Source: Eubacterium sp.
Lineage (GTDB): Bacteria; Bacillota; Clostridia; Lachnospirales; Lachnospiraceae
DNA: 36,825 bases
Direction of reading: 5' to 3'
NCBI GenBank assembly: GCA_017437905.1
Contig: JAFRWY010000016.1
Location: 1-36,825 of the forward strand
A model generated the notes under the pieces. That model was not told the DNA's origin. It did no database searches and worked only from the letters and a program-made list of their open reading frames with translations. Shown piece by piece: positions 10,423 to 19,524 of the stretch (the stretch's first letter is position 1; each line of letters begins with the position of its first letter). The position numbers and the translations under genes were made by a program.

Positions 10423-12909
10423 ATGATAAGAAAAATCAGGAATAAGCTTTTCATACTGGATACAAAGCATACGACCTATGCCTTCCGGGTGCTGCCCACG
10501 GGACAGCTGGAGCACCTTTATTACGGTGCGCGTATCACCATCGATGACGAGGCAGATCCGGAAGCCATGGGACTGGCGGAGCGGCATGCATTTCCGCCGG
10601 GGACGACATGTATTTACGATACGGAAGAGAAAACCTACTCGCTGGAAGACATGCGTCTTGAATACAGCTGGCCCGGGAAGGGAGACCTTCGCGAGCCGGC
10701 TGTTGCCCTGCGTCATGCGGACGGAGGAAGAACCTCCGATTTTTCCTTCGAGAAGACGGAGCTGATCCGGGGAACGGGTGCGGAACCGGCGGAGCCAAAG
10801 GAGCCGGAGGGGAAGAACACCGCTCCCTTTGCTCTAAAGCACGGACTTCCGGCTGCATACGATGAAAAGGGAGAAGCCCATACCCTTGCGGTTACCCTTT
10901 GGGACCGTTCCTATGATATGGAGCTGACGCTTTATTATACGGTATATGCGGAAATGGACGTGATCACACGCTCCGCAGTGCTGACCAACCACGGGAAAGC
11001 CCCGGTGACGATCGAGCGGATCATGAGTCTCTGCATGGATCTGGATGCGGAACCATACATTATGTCAACCTTTAACGGCGCGTGGATCCGGGAAATGCAC
11101 CGGACGGATACGCCCCTCGGAGCCGGAAAACTGGTAAATGCCACTACCTCCGGCATTTCCTCCAACCGGGCAAACCCCTTCGTCATGCTGTCGAAGCCCC
11201 ATACCACGGAGGATGCGGGAGAGGTTTATGCCTTCAACCTGATCTATAGCGGGAACCATTACGAAGCAGCAGAAGTAAGCCCCTTCGGCAAACTCCGGTT
11301 TGTCTCCGGGATCAATCCCGAAGGCTTCTCCTGGCAGCTGGGGGCGGAAGAAAGCTTCCACGCCCCGGAAGCGGTGATGACCTATTCCCGGGAAGGCTTT
11401 AACGGCATGAGTCAGCAGATGCATGCCTTTGTCCGGGAGCATATCGTCCGCGGATACTGGAAGAAGAAGCCCCGCCCCGTGCTGCTCAACAGCTGGGAAG
11501 CCTCGTATTTCAAGATCGATGAAGGAAAGCTCCTGAAGCTGGCTAAGGCCGGCCGGGATGTGGGCATCGAGCTTTTCGTCATGGATGACGGCTGGTTCGG
11601 CGACCGGTCGGATGATACCAAAGCCCTGGGGGACTGGGATGTGAACAGGAAGAAGCTTCCCGACGGGTTAGAAGGCCTGGCGGCGAAGGTGAAAGCCCTG
11701 GGCATGAAGTTCGGTCTCTGGGTGGAGCCGGAAATGATCAGCGTGGACAGCGACCTTTACCGGAAACATCCGGACTGGGCGCTGCAGATTCCGGAACATT
11801 TCCATTCCGAAGGACGAAACCAGCGCTTCCTGGATCTTACCCGGACGGATGTTCAGGACTATATCATAGAAAAAATGAGCAAAATCTTCGGAACTGCCGG
11901 TGTCTCCTACGTGAAATGGGACATGAACCGCAGCATGACGGACGTTTACTCCGCATCCCTTCCGCCGGAACGGCAGGGAGAGGTAGCTCACCGTTATATG
12001 CTGGGACTCTACAGGATCATGTCCACCCTGACCCGGAAGTTCCCGAAGATCCTTTTTGAGGGATGCGCCTCCGGCGGCAACCGGTTTGATCTGGGGATCC
12101 TTTCCTTCTTCCCGCAGATCTGGGCCAGCGACGACAGCGATGCCGCGGCCAGGGCTGAGATTCAGACCGGCTACAGCTACGGCTATCCCATGAGTGTTGT
12201 AACCTCACATGTTTCGGATGTTCCGAACCATCAGACCCTCCGGCGGACACCCCTTGCCACCCGGTTCAATGTGGCAGCCTTCGGTGTGCTGGGCTATGAG
12301 TGCAACATTTCCGATATGAAGAAGGAAGAGCAGGAGGAGATCCGACAGCAGATCGCACTGTATAAAGAATGGCGGGACGTGTTCTTCTTCGGCAGCTTCT
12401 ACCGGGGACGGGCTGCGGGTGTAGGTGACGGCATGGGCGGTCACGGATGCTTCGGCGGAACGGGCACCTTTAGTGCCATTGCCCCGACTTCGGGAAATAT
12501 CACGGAATGGACCGTGGTCTCCCCGGACGGAAGGAAGGCAGCCGGCCTCCTCTTCCAGCTGCTTACCCGCCCCAATGTACTGACCGAAGTGTACCACGCA
12601 AAAGGACTTCTGCCCGACCGGAAATACAGCTTCCGGAACCTGGAACGAAAGCATAACCTGAAGGACTTCGGAAGCCTGGTGAACACAGTGGCTCCGGTGC
12701 ATGTAAAGCCGGACAGCATGCTTCATAATGTCATAGCAAAAAAGGTAAAAATGGACGGTGAGACAGAGGACCTTACGATGTACGGCGATGCCCTGATGTG
12801 TGCCGGCGTACATGTGGCCCAGGCCTATTCCGCAACAGGCTACAACGGCAAAGTAAGACACGCCCCGGACTTCTCCTCGCGTCTCTATCTGATGCGGACC
12901 CTTGACTAA
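10423..12909 (+). CDS. Alpha-galactosidase, glycoside hydrolase family 36
   Basis: This enzyme removes terminal alpha-galactose from melibiose- and raffinose-type sugars with retention of configuration. The frame is open from 10324, but the ATG at 10423 is favoured because GGGGAT lies 6 bases upstream and earlier codons overlap the symporter. The protein has 828 residues. The (beta/alpha)8 domain shows FVMDDGWFGDRSDD, GLWVEPEMIS, YVKWDMNR with the predicted nucleophile D500, and WASDDSDA with the predicted acid/base D570; the 70-residue spacing agrees with characterised GH36 enzymes. There is no signal peptide, so it is cytoplasmic and fits import of intact sugar by the preceding symporter. 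It is longer than the roughly 730 residues common in the family, with a Pro/Glu-rich insert near residues 120-140. Confidence 0.95.
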   Translation: MIRKIRNKLFILDTKHTTYAFRVLPTGQLEHLYYGARITIDDEADPEAMGLAERHAFPPGTTCIYDTEEKTYSLEDMRLEYSWPGKGDLREPAVALRHADGGRTSDFSFEKTELIRGTGAEPAEPKEPEGKNTAPFALKHGLPAAYDEKGEAHTLAVTLWDRSYDMELTLYYTVYAEMDVITRSAVLTNHGKAPVTIERIMSLCMDLDAEPYIMSTFNGAWIREMHRTDTPLGAGKLVNATTSGISSNRANPFVMLSKPHTTEDAGEVYAFNLIYSGNHYEAAEVSPFGKLRFVSGINPEGFSWQLGAEESFHAPEAVMTYSREGFNGMSQQMHAFVREHIVRGYWKKKPRPVLLNSWEASYFKIDEGKLLKLAKAGRDVGIELFVMDDGWFGDRSDDTKALGDWDVNRKKLPDGLEGLAAKVKALGMKFGLWVEPEMISVDSDLYRKHPDWALQIPEHFHSEGRNQRFLDLTRTDVQDYIIEKMSKIFGTAGVSYVKWDMNRSMTDVYSASLPPERQGEVAHRYMLGLYRIMSTLTRKFPKILFEGCASGGNRFDLGILSFFPQIWASDDSDAAARAEIQTGYSYGYPMSVVTSHVSDVPNHQTLRRTPLATRFNVAAFGVLGYECNISDMKKEEQEEIRQQIALYKEWRDVFFFGSFYRGRAAGVGDGMGGHGCFGGTGTFSAIAPTSGNITEWTVVSPDGRKAAGLLFQLLTRPNVLTEVYHAKGLLPDRKYSFRNLERKHNLKDFGSLVNTVAPVHVKPDSMLHNVIAKKVKMDGETEDLTMYGDALMCAGVHVAQAYSATGYNGKVRHAPDFSSRLYLMRTLD

Positions 12910-12967
12910 ACTATTTTCCCTGACGAAAGAGCCGGGGATATCACCCGAAAACCATAACGAAAGGCAT

Positions 12968-13024
12968 GAATCCTGCCCGCGGACACATTCTGAAACCAGA
13001 AGGTCCACGGGCAGATTCGTTTTG
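12968..13024 (+). terminator. Probable terminator after the alpha-galactosidase
   Basis: GAATCCTGCCCGCGGAC (12968-12984) pairs imperfectly with GTCCACGGGCAGATTC (13003-13018) and is followed by a short GTTTT run. The stem is strong and the T-run short. It opens the gene-free stretch that runs to 13695. Confidence 0.65.
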
Positions 13025-13136
13025 CCGGATCCCCAGCCAGAGCAGGAAAAAACGTCTGCCCATGGCCTGTTTAGATTATGATTATTTTCAGCATGATAAT
13101 TAAATAAAGAACTCGAATTCTTTTAGTGATCGCATT

Positions 13137-13221
13137 AGTTCAAGTGGTGAATTGGGAAGGAAGTTTGTCAGCTAACGCTTGCCTGAATCTCCCGCCAAGC
13201 CTTGCGAGCGAGACTTGAACT
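13137..13221 (+). repeat. Structured intergenic repeat B2 (second copy of B1 family)
   Basis: Outer arms AGTTCAAGT (13137-13145) and ACTTGAACT (13213-13221) are perfect 9-base inverted repeats. The stretch from TGTCAGC to TTGAAC aligns with 4328-4382, matching at TGTCAGC, AA-GC, CC-G-ATC-C and GC-AG-GAGA-TTGAAC. It is followed by a small TATGAG/CTCATA hairpin (13225-13249). Confidence 0.55.
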
Positions 13222-13290
13222 CAATATGAGATGATTCCCACCTCATAGGTAGCGGTAATATGAGACATAATCAGGAAACCGACCATAAGA

Positions 13291-13532
13291 GGCGCCTCAA
13301 AAGACGAACGTAGTGTCTTTCGAGGTCATCGCGTGTCCCGGCACTTGGCAATCCGCGAGCACAAAGTGCGAAGCGGGAAGCCTATGTGCCGCTGGGGGCA
13401 CCCGCGGTTTGCGCGAGCAGTGAGTCGAGCGGGCATGCTTGCATGCCCATTCGACGAGCGCCGCGACATCGAGCGAAGCGAGAGGGCGCGAGCCGGGCCG
13501 AGAAAGGCACTACGGTTCGTCAAAAAGGCGCC
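13291..13532. repeat. 242-base element with 31-base terminal inverted repeats and internal hairpins
   Basis: The left arm 13291-13321 starts GGCGCCT and contains GACGAAC and GTAGTG; the reverse complement of the right arm 13502-13532 reads the same with a few differences near its A/T tract and one single-base indel. Between the arms are nested hairpins: GCACTT/AAGTGC (13341-13369), GTGCC/GGCAC (13386-13401), and GTCGA with GGGCAT / ATGCCC with TCGAC (13424-13455). No gene with a ribosome site lies inside, although short open frames exist. It could be a non-autonomous mobile element or a structured RNA. Neighbouring bases show no obvious target duplication. Confidence 0.6.
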
Positions 13533-13599
13533 GAGGGGGATAGAAATCTTTCCAAGGATTACCTGACATTGTCCACGGTCTGTCATGGCCTCCCACGGC

Positions 13600-13628
13600 T
13601 TGTCATCTGTATCGCCGCATGATACAAT
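13600..13628 (+). promoter_or_regulatory. Promoter of the rhomboid-CotH-two-component unit
   Basis: A TTGTCA -35 (13600-13605) is separated by 17 bases from TACAAT (13623-13628), which is preceded by TG at the extended -10 position. Transcription would start near 13635, leaving a leader of about 60 bases before the ATG at 13696. Two further TGTC(C/A) repeats lie upstream at 13570 and 13581, 11 bases apart. Confidence 0.65.
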
Positions 13629-13695
13629 CAAAGTTGTTTACAGGCAGAAACCACAGAATCTAACTGCGGCAGTTTCATAAAGGAGAGCAGGGCTT

Positions 13696-14331
13696 ATGTC
13701 AGATCTACCATCCATTTCCACAGGCACCGGTACCCCGTCAACCCGTAAATTCCGAATCCGCTACAACGCCCCGGTCACACTGACCTTCGCGATCGTTTCG
13801 CTGGCCGTACTGGGCCTCGGGTACATCACCAACGGCTGGACCACGGAGAACCTTTTCTCCGTATACCGCTCAAAATTCAGCTTCTTCTGGGTCATCCGGC
13901 TGTTCGGACATACACTGGGACACGCGAACATGAGCCATTTCTTTTCGAATATGACGCTGTTCCTGCTCCTGGGCCCGGTGCTGGAGGAGAAGTATGGCTC
14001 GAAGAATCTGCTGGAAATGATCGGAATCTCGGCGGTGGTCGCGTCGATCTTCCAGATGATCTTCTTCTCGAATACCATGCTGCTGGGCGCCAGCGGCATC
14101 GTCTTCATGATGATCATCCTTACATCGGCAGTGAATATGGAGCAGGGAGGGATCCCGCTCAGCATGATCCTGGTAATCCTGATCTATCTCGGAAGTGAGA
14201 TCTGGGATGCATTTACGGTAAATGATAATATCTCGCACCTGACCCATATTCTGGGCGGAATCTGCGGAGCGGTCTTCGGCTTCCTGTACGCAAAGGATCC
14301 GAAGCTGAAGGACAGCATGACGGGTGCGTGA
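13696..14331 (+). CDS. Rhomboid-family intramembrane serine protease
   Basis: This 211-residue membrane protein has about six transmembrane segments after a short cytoplasmic N-terminus. The rhomboid catalytic features are present: GHANMSHFFSNM (His/Asn cluster, residues 75-86), the active-site GASG with Ser133 in the fourth segment, and His184 in HILGG in the last segment. It would cleave transmembrane substrates within the bilayer. An AAGGAG ribosome site precedes the ATG. Its stop (14329-14331) is 23 bases before the ATG of the secreted CotH-like gene, so the two are co-transcribed. A link between the protease and maturation or release of surface proteins is plausible but unproven. Confidence 0.88.
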   Translation: MSDLPSISTGTGTPSTRKFRIRYNAPVTLTFAIVSLAVLGLGYITNGWTTENLFSVYRSKFSFFWVIRLFGHTLGHANMSHFFSNMTLFLLLGPVLEEKYGSKNLLEMIGISAVVASIFQMIFFSNTMLLGASGIVFMMIILTSAVNMEQGGIPLSMILVILIYLGSEIWDAFTVNDNISHLTHILGGICGAVFGFLYAKDPKLKDSMTGA

Positions 14332-14354
14332 CCGGTTATAACACGGAGGCTTTC

Positions 14355-17300
14355 ATGGAATATATCAGAACAAAAAGCAGACTTCTTTTCACGGCGCTGA
14401 TCATTCTCTTCTGTCTGATCCCGGCAGGTTCCGTATTTGCCGGAAATGAAGAGGAGATGGAGGAACCCTACCGGAAGCGGGAGTTCGTTACCATGCAGGA
14501 AGCAGGGGAACTGGGGATCCCGGAAAGTGTCACGGTGGGAACCGCCTTCAAGGATGCGGACAGGAAGCTGGTCATCGAGCCGGGAGACGAAGCATATCTG
14601 CCGGCGGATCCGGTGGATCCGGAGGAGGATGATGCCGTCGACAGCCGGGAAGATCCGGATGGAGAAGTAGACGTTTTCGAAAATGAACCCTGCGGAATCT
14701 ACCTTTCCGCTTCGGAAGATGTCATGACGGATATGTATGTCACCCTGAAGAAGTCCTTCACCTTTACGGAGAAGTCCGTGGACCGGATCACACTGGATGC
14801 ACAGCTGATCCGCGGAGAAGGCGTATCTGCGGCAATCTATCTGGACGATGCAAAGTCCCCCTTCGTAACCTTTCAGCTGAGGAAGAGGGAGACCTTCCAC
14901 GCCGTGAATCTTACCTCCATGGGCTTGCAGGGAGAGCACACGGTAGCGATAGCATTTAAGGGAAAGGGCGAAGGAGAGGATAAGCAGATCAAGGTGCTGC
15001 TCGGATCCCTCGGATTTGAATATTACTCGGCTCCGGTGATCTACTTCAACATCGATGAATCCAAAGGAACCGTGGAGGCCATGAATCAGAGCAAGGATCA
15101 CAGTGTCGGGTGCACTGGTTCCATCGACATTCTTGTTCCGGAGGGTTACCGCTCGGAATTCAGTACGGAGGAGCAGGCGGACATAAAGGGACTTAAGATC
15201 GAGCGTGTGCGGGGACGCGGCAACTCCACATGGGAGAAGGATAAGAAGCCGTATTCCCTGAAACTGGAAAAGAAGGCTTCGCTTCTCGGCATGGGGAATA
15301 ACAAGAACTGGGTGCTGCTGGCGGATTACTATGACAACAGTCACTTAAGAAACCGCACCACCTACTGGTTCTGCCGGTCGCTGGATCAGCTGTATGCGAT
15401 CCGCTGTGTGCCGGTGGAAGTGGTAATGAACGGAGACTATTACGGCACGTATCTCCTTTCGGAAAATGTACGTGTGGGCGAGGGACGTGTGGAGATAGCC
15501 GGACTGACGGAGACGGATGAGGAACTGCCGGCCATTTCCGGCGGATATCTGATGGCTATGTCTCCCTATGGTACCGTGGATGAACGGACTGTCTTTCAGA
15601 CGGAGAAGGGGATTGAATTTGAGTTCGAGACCCCGGATTTCGTAACTTACGAGAATCAGGCGCAGAAGGACTACATTTCCGGTTATCTGCAGAAGACGGA
15701 GGATGCGATCTTCGGAGAGAATTTCCGGGATGCGGACGGCGTCAGCTACATGGAATATATGGACCTGGATGCGGCGGTGGATTACTGGTGGATGCAGGAG
15801 TTCACAATGAACGGAGATGCTTTTGTCACGGACAGTACCCGGCTCTATAAGGACCGGAACGGCAAGCTGATCTGGGGACCGGCCTGGGATTTCGACTATG
15901 TGGCCTGGGGGAATCTGCAGTATGACGAAGCGGAAGCCATGCAGTATAAAGGCTTCAACAACACGGTCATGTCATGGTTTGACCGTCTGAAGGCGGATCC
16001 GGTATTCATTCAGGCTCTGAAGGACCGCTGGACCACCTTCGACGGGAAACTGGAGCAGATCACGAAGGAAGGCGGTATCCTGGACCGGTACTACAAGGAG
16101 CAGGTGGCGTCCAAGTACTATGACTATGAGCGCTGGGGATATTATTCCTCCCCGAATTCCGATTACAGGAGCGAGGTGGAGCAGTTCAGGAAATGGATCG
16201 AAAAGCGCCGGGCCTGGGTGAACGAGCATCTGAATGACCTGGACAGCCTTTATACCACGGTCACATTCCTGGCAGACGGGCAGGAGTATACAAAAGAGTC
16301 CTATCTTTTCGGTGAACCCCGGCAGATCACTCTTCCCAATCCTCCGGAGAAGGAGGGGTATTACTTCACCGGCTGGTTCCTGGAGAACGGACGGCAGCTT
16401 TCATCGGGTACGGTGCCGGATGGGGACTTCGCGGTAAATGCGAAGTACATCCCGCTGGACCAGTTGACCAGGGCCGAGGAGATCTTCCTGCAGGCGAAGA
16501 AGATCTGGATCCCCATGGACGAAAGCGAGTTTTATATGAGCTACTCCACCTATCCGGCAGATGCGGAGCTCTGCATACTGGAATGGAAAAGTTCCGATCC
16601 GGCGGTGGCAACCATGAAGGAGGATACGCTGGTCAAGGTGGGTGTCGGAGACACTACCGTGACGGCGACCCTTACGGGAACCCGGGGAGAGAAGACGGAG
16701 ACCTGTCTCGTGCATATCTATGATCCGAAGACGGAGAACGTCGGGAAAATAACCTCCTTCCGGCCGGCGGAGGACTCTCTGGAGGTAAACGTGGGACAGT
16801 ACCGTCAGATCCAATTGGTTTTTCAGCCGGAGGTCTGCTCCGCAAACTGGGGCATCTCCTATGAGTCAGAGGATGAATCCGTGGCTTTTGTGGATAATCT
16901 CGGGGTTGTGAACGGCGTCTCGGCAGGAAGTACGACCATCCGGATCCAGCATTTTGAAACGGGAATCGAAGAAAAGGTACAGGTTACGGTCAGTGAGGCA
17001 GTAAACTACTCCGGAGAGTGGGTGAAGGGCCGCTGGTATAATAAGGACGGCACACAGACCTATAAGGGCATCGGAAGCTGGTCCCGGGACAGCAGGGGCT
17101 GGAAGTTCGGGGATACCCTGGGCTGGTCCGCGAAGAACTGCTGGCAGGCCATCGATGGAAAATGGTACTATTTTGATCCGGAGGGCTATATGGAGAAGAA
17201 TGCCTACCGGAAGGGACTGTATCTTACCGGAAGCGGAGCCTGGGATGGGAAGGAAGCGGCCGCTGTCTGGAAGAAGGACGGCAAGGGCTGGTGGTATCGG

Positions 17301-17579
17301 CTTCCGGAGGGCACCTGTCTTAAGAACACCTGGATGAAGATCGACGGGAAATGGTACTATTTTAAGGCCGATGGATACCTTGCCCAAAGCGAGTTTATCC
17401 GGGGCTGGTGGATCGGAAAGAACGGTGCTCAGAGCGATCCCGTCCGCTGCGGTTGGCATAAGACCGCCCGGGGCTGGTGGTACGGAGTCTCCGGCGGATG
17501 GTATGCGAAGAGCAGAACCTGCCGGATCGACGGAACGCTCTACGCATTTGACCAAAACGGGTATCTGATCGAAGAGTAG
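14355..17579 (+). CDS. Secreted CotH-like protein with Ig-like and cell-wall-binding repeats
   Basis: The predicted protein has 1074 residues. The ATG at 14355 follows GGAGG by 5 bases and begins a signal peptide ending near SVFA-GN; an in-frame GTG at 14328 overlaps the rhomboid stop and is rejected. Residues about 228-640 match the CotH kinase family: RGRGNSTW (from residue 286), KKPYSLKL, LLGMGNNKNWVLLADY, YYGTYLLSENVRV and WGPAWDFDY (from 507). CotH domains are atypical protein kinases known from spore coats and secreted bacterial proteins. Next come an InlB-type repeat (GYYFTGWF, about 635-700), two bacterial Ig-like domains, and four to five aromatic wall-binding repeats (from about 888; KWYYF, GKGWWYR). 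It is therefore anchored non-covalently to the cell surface. Its substrate is unknown. Confidence 0.88.
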   Translation: MEYIRTKSRLLFTALIILFCLIPAGSVFAGNEEEMEEPYRKREFVTMQEAGELGIPESVTVGTAFKDADRKLVIEPGDEAYLPADPVDPEEDDAVDSREDPDGEVDVFENEPCGIYLSASEDVMTDMYVTLKKSFTFTEKSVDRITLDAQLIRGEGVSAAIYLDDAKSPFVTFQLRKRETFHAVNLTSMGLQGEHTVAIAFKGKGEGEDKQIKVLLGSLGFEYYSAPVIYFNIDESKGTVEAMNQSKDHSVGCTGSIDILVPEGYRSEFSTEEQADIKGLKIERVRGRGNSTWEKDKKPYSLKLEKKASLLGMGNNKNWVLLADYYDNSHLRNRTTYWFCRSLDQLYAIRCVPVEVVMNGDYYGTYLLSENVRVGEGRVEIAGLTETDEELPAISGGYLMAMSPYGTVDERTVFQTEKGIEFEFETPDFVTYENQAQKDYISGYLQKTEDAIFGENFRDADGVSYMEYMDLDAAVDYWWMQEFTMNGDAFVTDSTRLYKDRNGKLIWGPAWDFDYVAWGNLQYDEAEAMQYKGFNNTVMSWFDRLKADPVFIQALKDRWTTFDGKLEQITKEGGILDRYYKEQVASKYYDYERWGYYSSPNSDYRSEVEQFRKWIEKRRAWVNEHLNDLDSLYTTVTFLADGQEYTKESYLFGEPRQITLPNPPEKEGYYFTGWFLENGRQLSSGTVPDGDFAVNAKYIPLDQLTRAEEIFLQAKKIWIPMDESEFYMSYSTYPADAELCILEWKSSDPAVATMKEDTLVKVGVGDTTVTATLTGTRGEKTETCLVHIYDPKTENVGKITSFRPAEDSLEVNVGQYRQIQLVFQPEVCSANWGISYESEDESVAFVDNLGVVNGVSAGSTTIRIQHFETGIEEKVQVTVSEAVNYSGEWVKGRWYNKDGTQTYKGIGSWSRDSRGWKFGDTLGWSAKNCWQAIDGKWYYFDPEGYMEKNAYRKGLYLTGSGAWDGKEAAAVWKKDGKGWWYRLPEGTCLKNTWMKIDGKWYYFKADGYLAQSEFIRGWWIGKNGAQSDPVRCGWHKTARGWWYGVSGGWYAKSRTCRIDGTLYAFDQNGYLIEE

Positions 17580-17688
17580 GGACAGTGGAATGATCTGAGT
17601 ACGGCGAACGCATCGACGGAAGCGAAGCGTACGGAGATGTCGGTACGGCTTGATCAATCGGAGTATAAAGAACGGAGACAGGAAGAGT

Positions 17689-18363
17689 ATGTTTCATATT
17701 CTGGTAGTGGATGATGATAAAAATGTACGCCGTTACATCCGGACGGTTCTGGAGAGCAACGGTTATATGGTCAGTACGGCGGAAGACGGAGAGAAGGCTC
17801 TGGCAGTTCTTGAGAAGGAAATGATCAACCTGGTGGTTCTGGATATCATGATGCCGGTCATGGACGGTTATGAGTTCACCCGGACGCTCCGGGAAGGGAA
17901 CAGCAGCCTTCCGATCCTTATGGTATCCGCAAAGCAGCTTCCGGCGGATAAGCATCAGGGATTTCTGGCGGGAACGGATGATTATATCACGAAGCCCATC
18001 GATGAGACGGAAATGCTTCTTCGGATCAAGGCGCTTCTTCGCCGGGCTAAGATCGCGGATGAGCGAAGGATCGAGATCGGGGACGTGGTACTGGATTATG
18101 ACAGCCTGTCGGTGAAACGGGGAGAGGAGGTGCAGATGCTTCCCCAGAAGGAGTTCCATCTGCTCTTCCTCCTGCTGTCCTATCCCGGAAAGATCTTCAC
18201 GCGGATCCAGCTGATGGACGAGATCTGGGGAACGGAGAGCGAGACCGGCTGGGAGACGGTGACGGTGCATATCGGCCGGCTCAGAAAAAGATTTGAAGGA
18301 TGGGATGAATTTGCGATCGAATCGGTTCGCGGACTGGGATACAGGGCGGTGAAAAAAGTATGA
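17689..18363 (+). CDS. OmpR/PhoB-family response regulator
   Basis: This 224-residue protein has a receiver domain (residues 1-120) with acidic cluster D8-D9-D10, phospho-acceptor D52 (VVLDIMMPVMDG) and the conserved Lys in the VSAK segment. Its winged-helix DNA-binding domain (about 130-224) ends in the typical VTVHIGRLRKRF and VRGLGYRA motifs. The ATG at 17689 follows GGAG/AGGA; the frame is open to a TTG at 17650 that lacks a ribosome site. It overlaps the histidine kinase gene by 4 bases and follows the CotH gene after 109 bases, so it is probably part of that unit. Regulators of this class bind direct repeats with an 11-base period, as seen at four promoters here. Confidence 0.95.
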   Translation: MFHILVVDDDKNVRRYIRTVLESNGYMVSTAEDGEKALAVLEKEMINLVVLDIMMPVMDGYEFTRTLREGNSSLPILMVSAKQLPADKHQGFLAGTDDYITKPIDETEMLLRIKALLRRAKIADERRIEIGDVVLDYDSLSVKRGEEVQMLPQKEFHLLFLLLSYPGKIFTRIQLMDEIWGTESETGWETVTVHIGRLRKRFEGWDEFAIESVRGLGYRAVKKV

Positions 18364-19427
18364 ATGTGAATAAAAAACTTGAGAATTCAAAGCAGAACAT
18401 TTCCCTGATCATCACGCTTTCCGTGGTGGTCATGGGACTGCTTCTGGTAACCACGCTCATCGTAGGCGTGATCGTTTTCTTCTTCATCTATCGGGGGATG
18501 CTGAAACTGGAATCCACGGGGATCAGTGCCACATCCCTTTTTCTTATCTTTGTCGGACTCAGTCTCTCCATCGGAACCATCCTTTCTTTTGTCACCATGC
18601 ATCTTCCCATCAAGCCGGTATCCAAGATCCTGGATGCCACGAATCGGCTGGCCTCCGGGGATTATTCCGTGCGGCTTTCCTTCAAGGGACGTTTCGCCAA
18701 GCTTCCGCCGATCCGGAAAGCCACCGACAGCTTCAATACCATGGCGGAGGAACTGGGGCAGATCGAGATGCTCCGTTCGGATTTCATCAACAATTTTTCC
18801 CATGAATTCAAGACCCCCATCGTATCCATTGCCGGCTTCGCAAAGCTTCTGAAGAAAGGCAATCTTTCGGAGGAGACAAAGGCGGAGTATCTGGATATCA
18901 TCGAGGAAGAGTCCCTGCGTCTTTCCGCACTGGCCACGAATGTACTGAATCTGGCAAAGGTGGAGAATCAGAGTATTCTTTCGGATACGGAGGAATTCAA
19001 CCTGTCCGAGCAGCTCCGTACCTGTGTACTGATGCTGGAAACCAAATGGAGCAAAAAGCATATTGACCCCATGCTTCCAGAGGAGGATTATCAGGTCTAC
19101 GGAAATGAGGAGCTGTTAAAGCAGGTCTGGATCAATCTTCTGGACAACGCCATCAAGTTCTCCGAAGAATACAGCAGCGTGGAGATCGGTATCCGGGAAG
19201 ACCGGGAGGGCCTCCGGGTGGCTATCTCCAATTTCGGAGAGCCGATCCCCGAGGAGAAGCGGGAGCGGATCTTCGGTAAGTTCTATCAGGCGGACGAATC
19301 CCACGCCACCGAAGGGAACGGAGTGGGTCTTGCAGTGGTGAAAAAGATCGTGGAACTGCATAAAGGGAGTGTCCGGGTGGAATGCGCGGAAGGAAAGAAC
19401 ACATTTCTTGTAACACTGCCGAAATAA
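18360..19427 (+). CDS. Membrane sensor histidine kinase
   Basis: The kinase has 355 residues and pairs with the response regulator through a 4-base ATGA overlap. Two transmembrane segments (about residues 15-43 and 57-80) enclose only a very short external loop, so it probably senses within the membrane or through a partner. A HAMP linker follows (LDATNRLASGDYSVRL). The dimerisation helix holds phospho-acceptor His148 in FSHEFKTP. The ATPase domain has the N-box WINLLDNAIKF (N259, N263), an F-box (IFGKFYQAD) and the G2 loop GNGVGLAV. The short sensor loop is typical of intramembrane-sensing kinases involved in cell-envelope stress; that function is inferred. Confidence 0.93.
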   Translation: MNVNKKLENSKQNISLIITLSVVVMGLLLVTTLIVGVIVFFFIYRGMLKLESTGISATSLFLIFVGLSLSIGTILSFVTMHLPIKPVSKILDATNRLASGDYSVRLSFKGRFAKLPPIRKATDSFNTMAEELGQIEMLRSDFINNFSHEFKTPIVSIAGFAKLLKKGNLSEETKAEYLDIIEEESLRLSALATNVLNLAKVENQSILSDTEEFNLSEQLRTCVLMLETKWSKKHIDPMLPEEDYQVYGNEELLKQVWINLLDNAIKFSEEYSSVEIGIREDREGLRVAISNFGEPIPEEKRERIFGKFYQADESHATEGNGVGLAVVKKIVELHKGSVRVECAEGKNTFLVTLPK

Positions 19428-19524
19428 AATTAAGAAAAGTTTCGTTTCAGTTTAGAAATGAATGATAATATCCTTACTCGGGGGAGTCTGTGCTTCCGAA
19501 AAACCGAAGAAAGGATAAACTATC

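Noticed and set aside
8979-10454. A 491-residue open frame antisense to the symporter gene
   Set aside because: It is rich in His, Gln and Asp with no domain, no ribosome site, and mirrors the codon bias of the membrane protein on the plus strand. Similar long antisense frames at 1130-2293, 5091-6323, 14184-15344 and 22192-23976 were rejected for the same reason.
13333-13631. Small open frames inside the 31-base inverted-repeat element on both strands
   Set aside because: They are Arg/Ala-rich, lack ribosome sites and follow the hairpin composition of the element.
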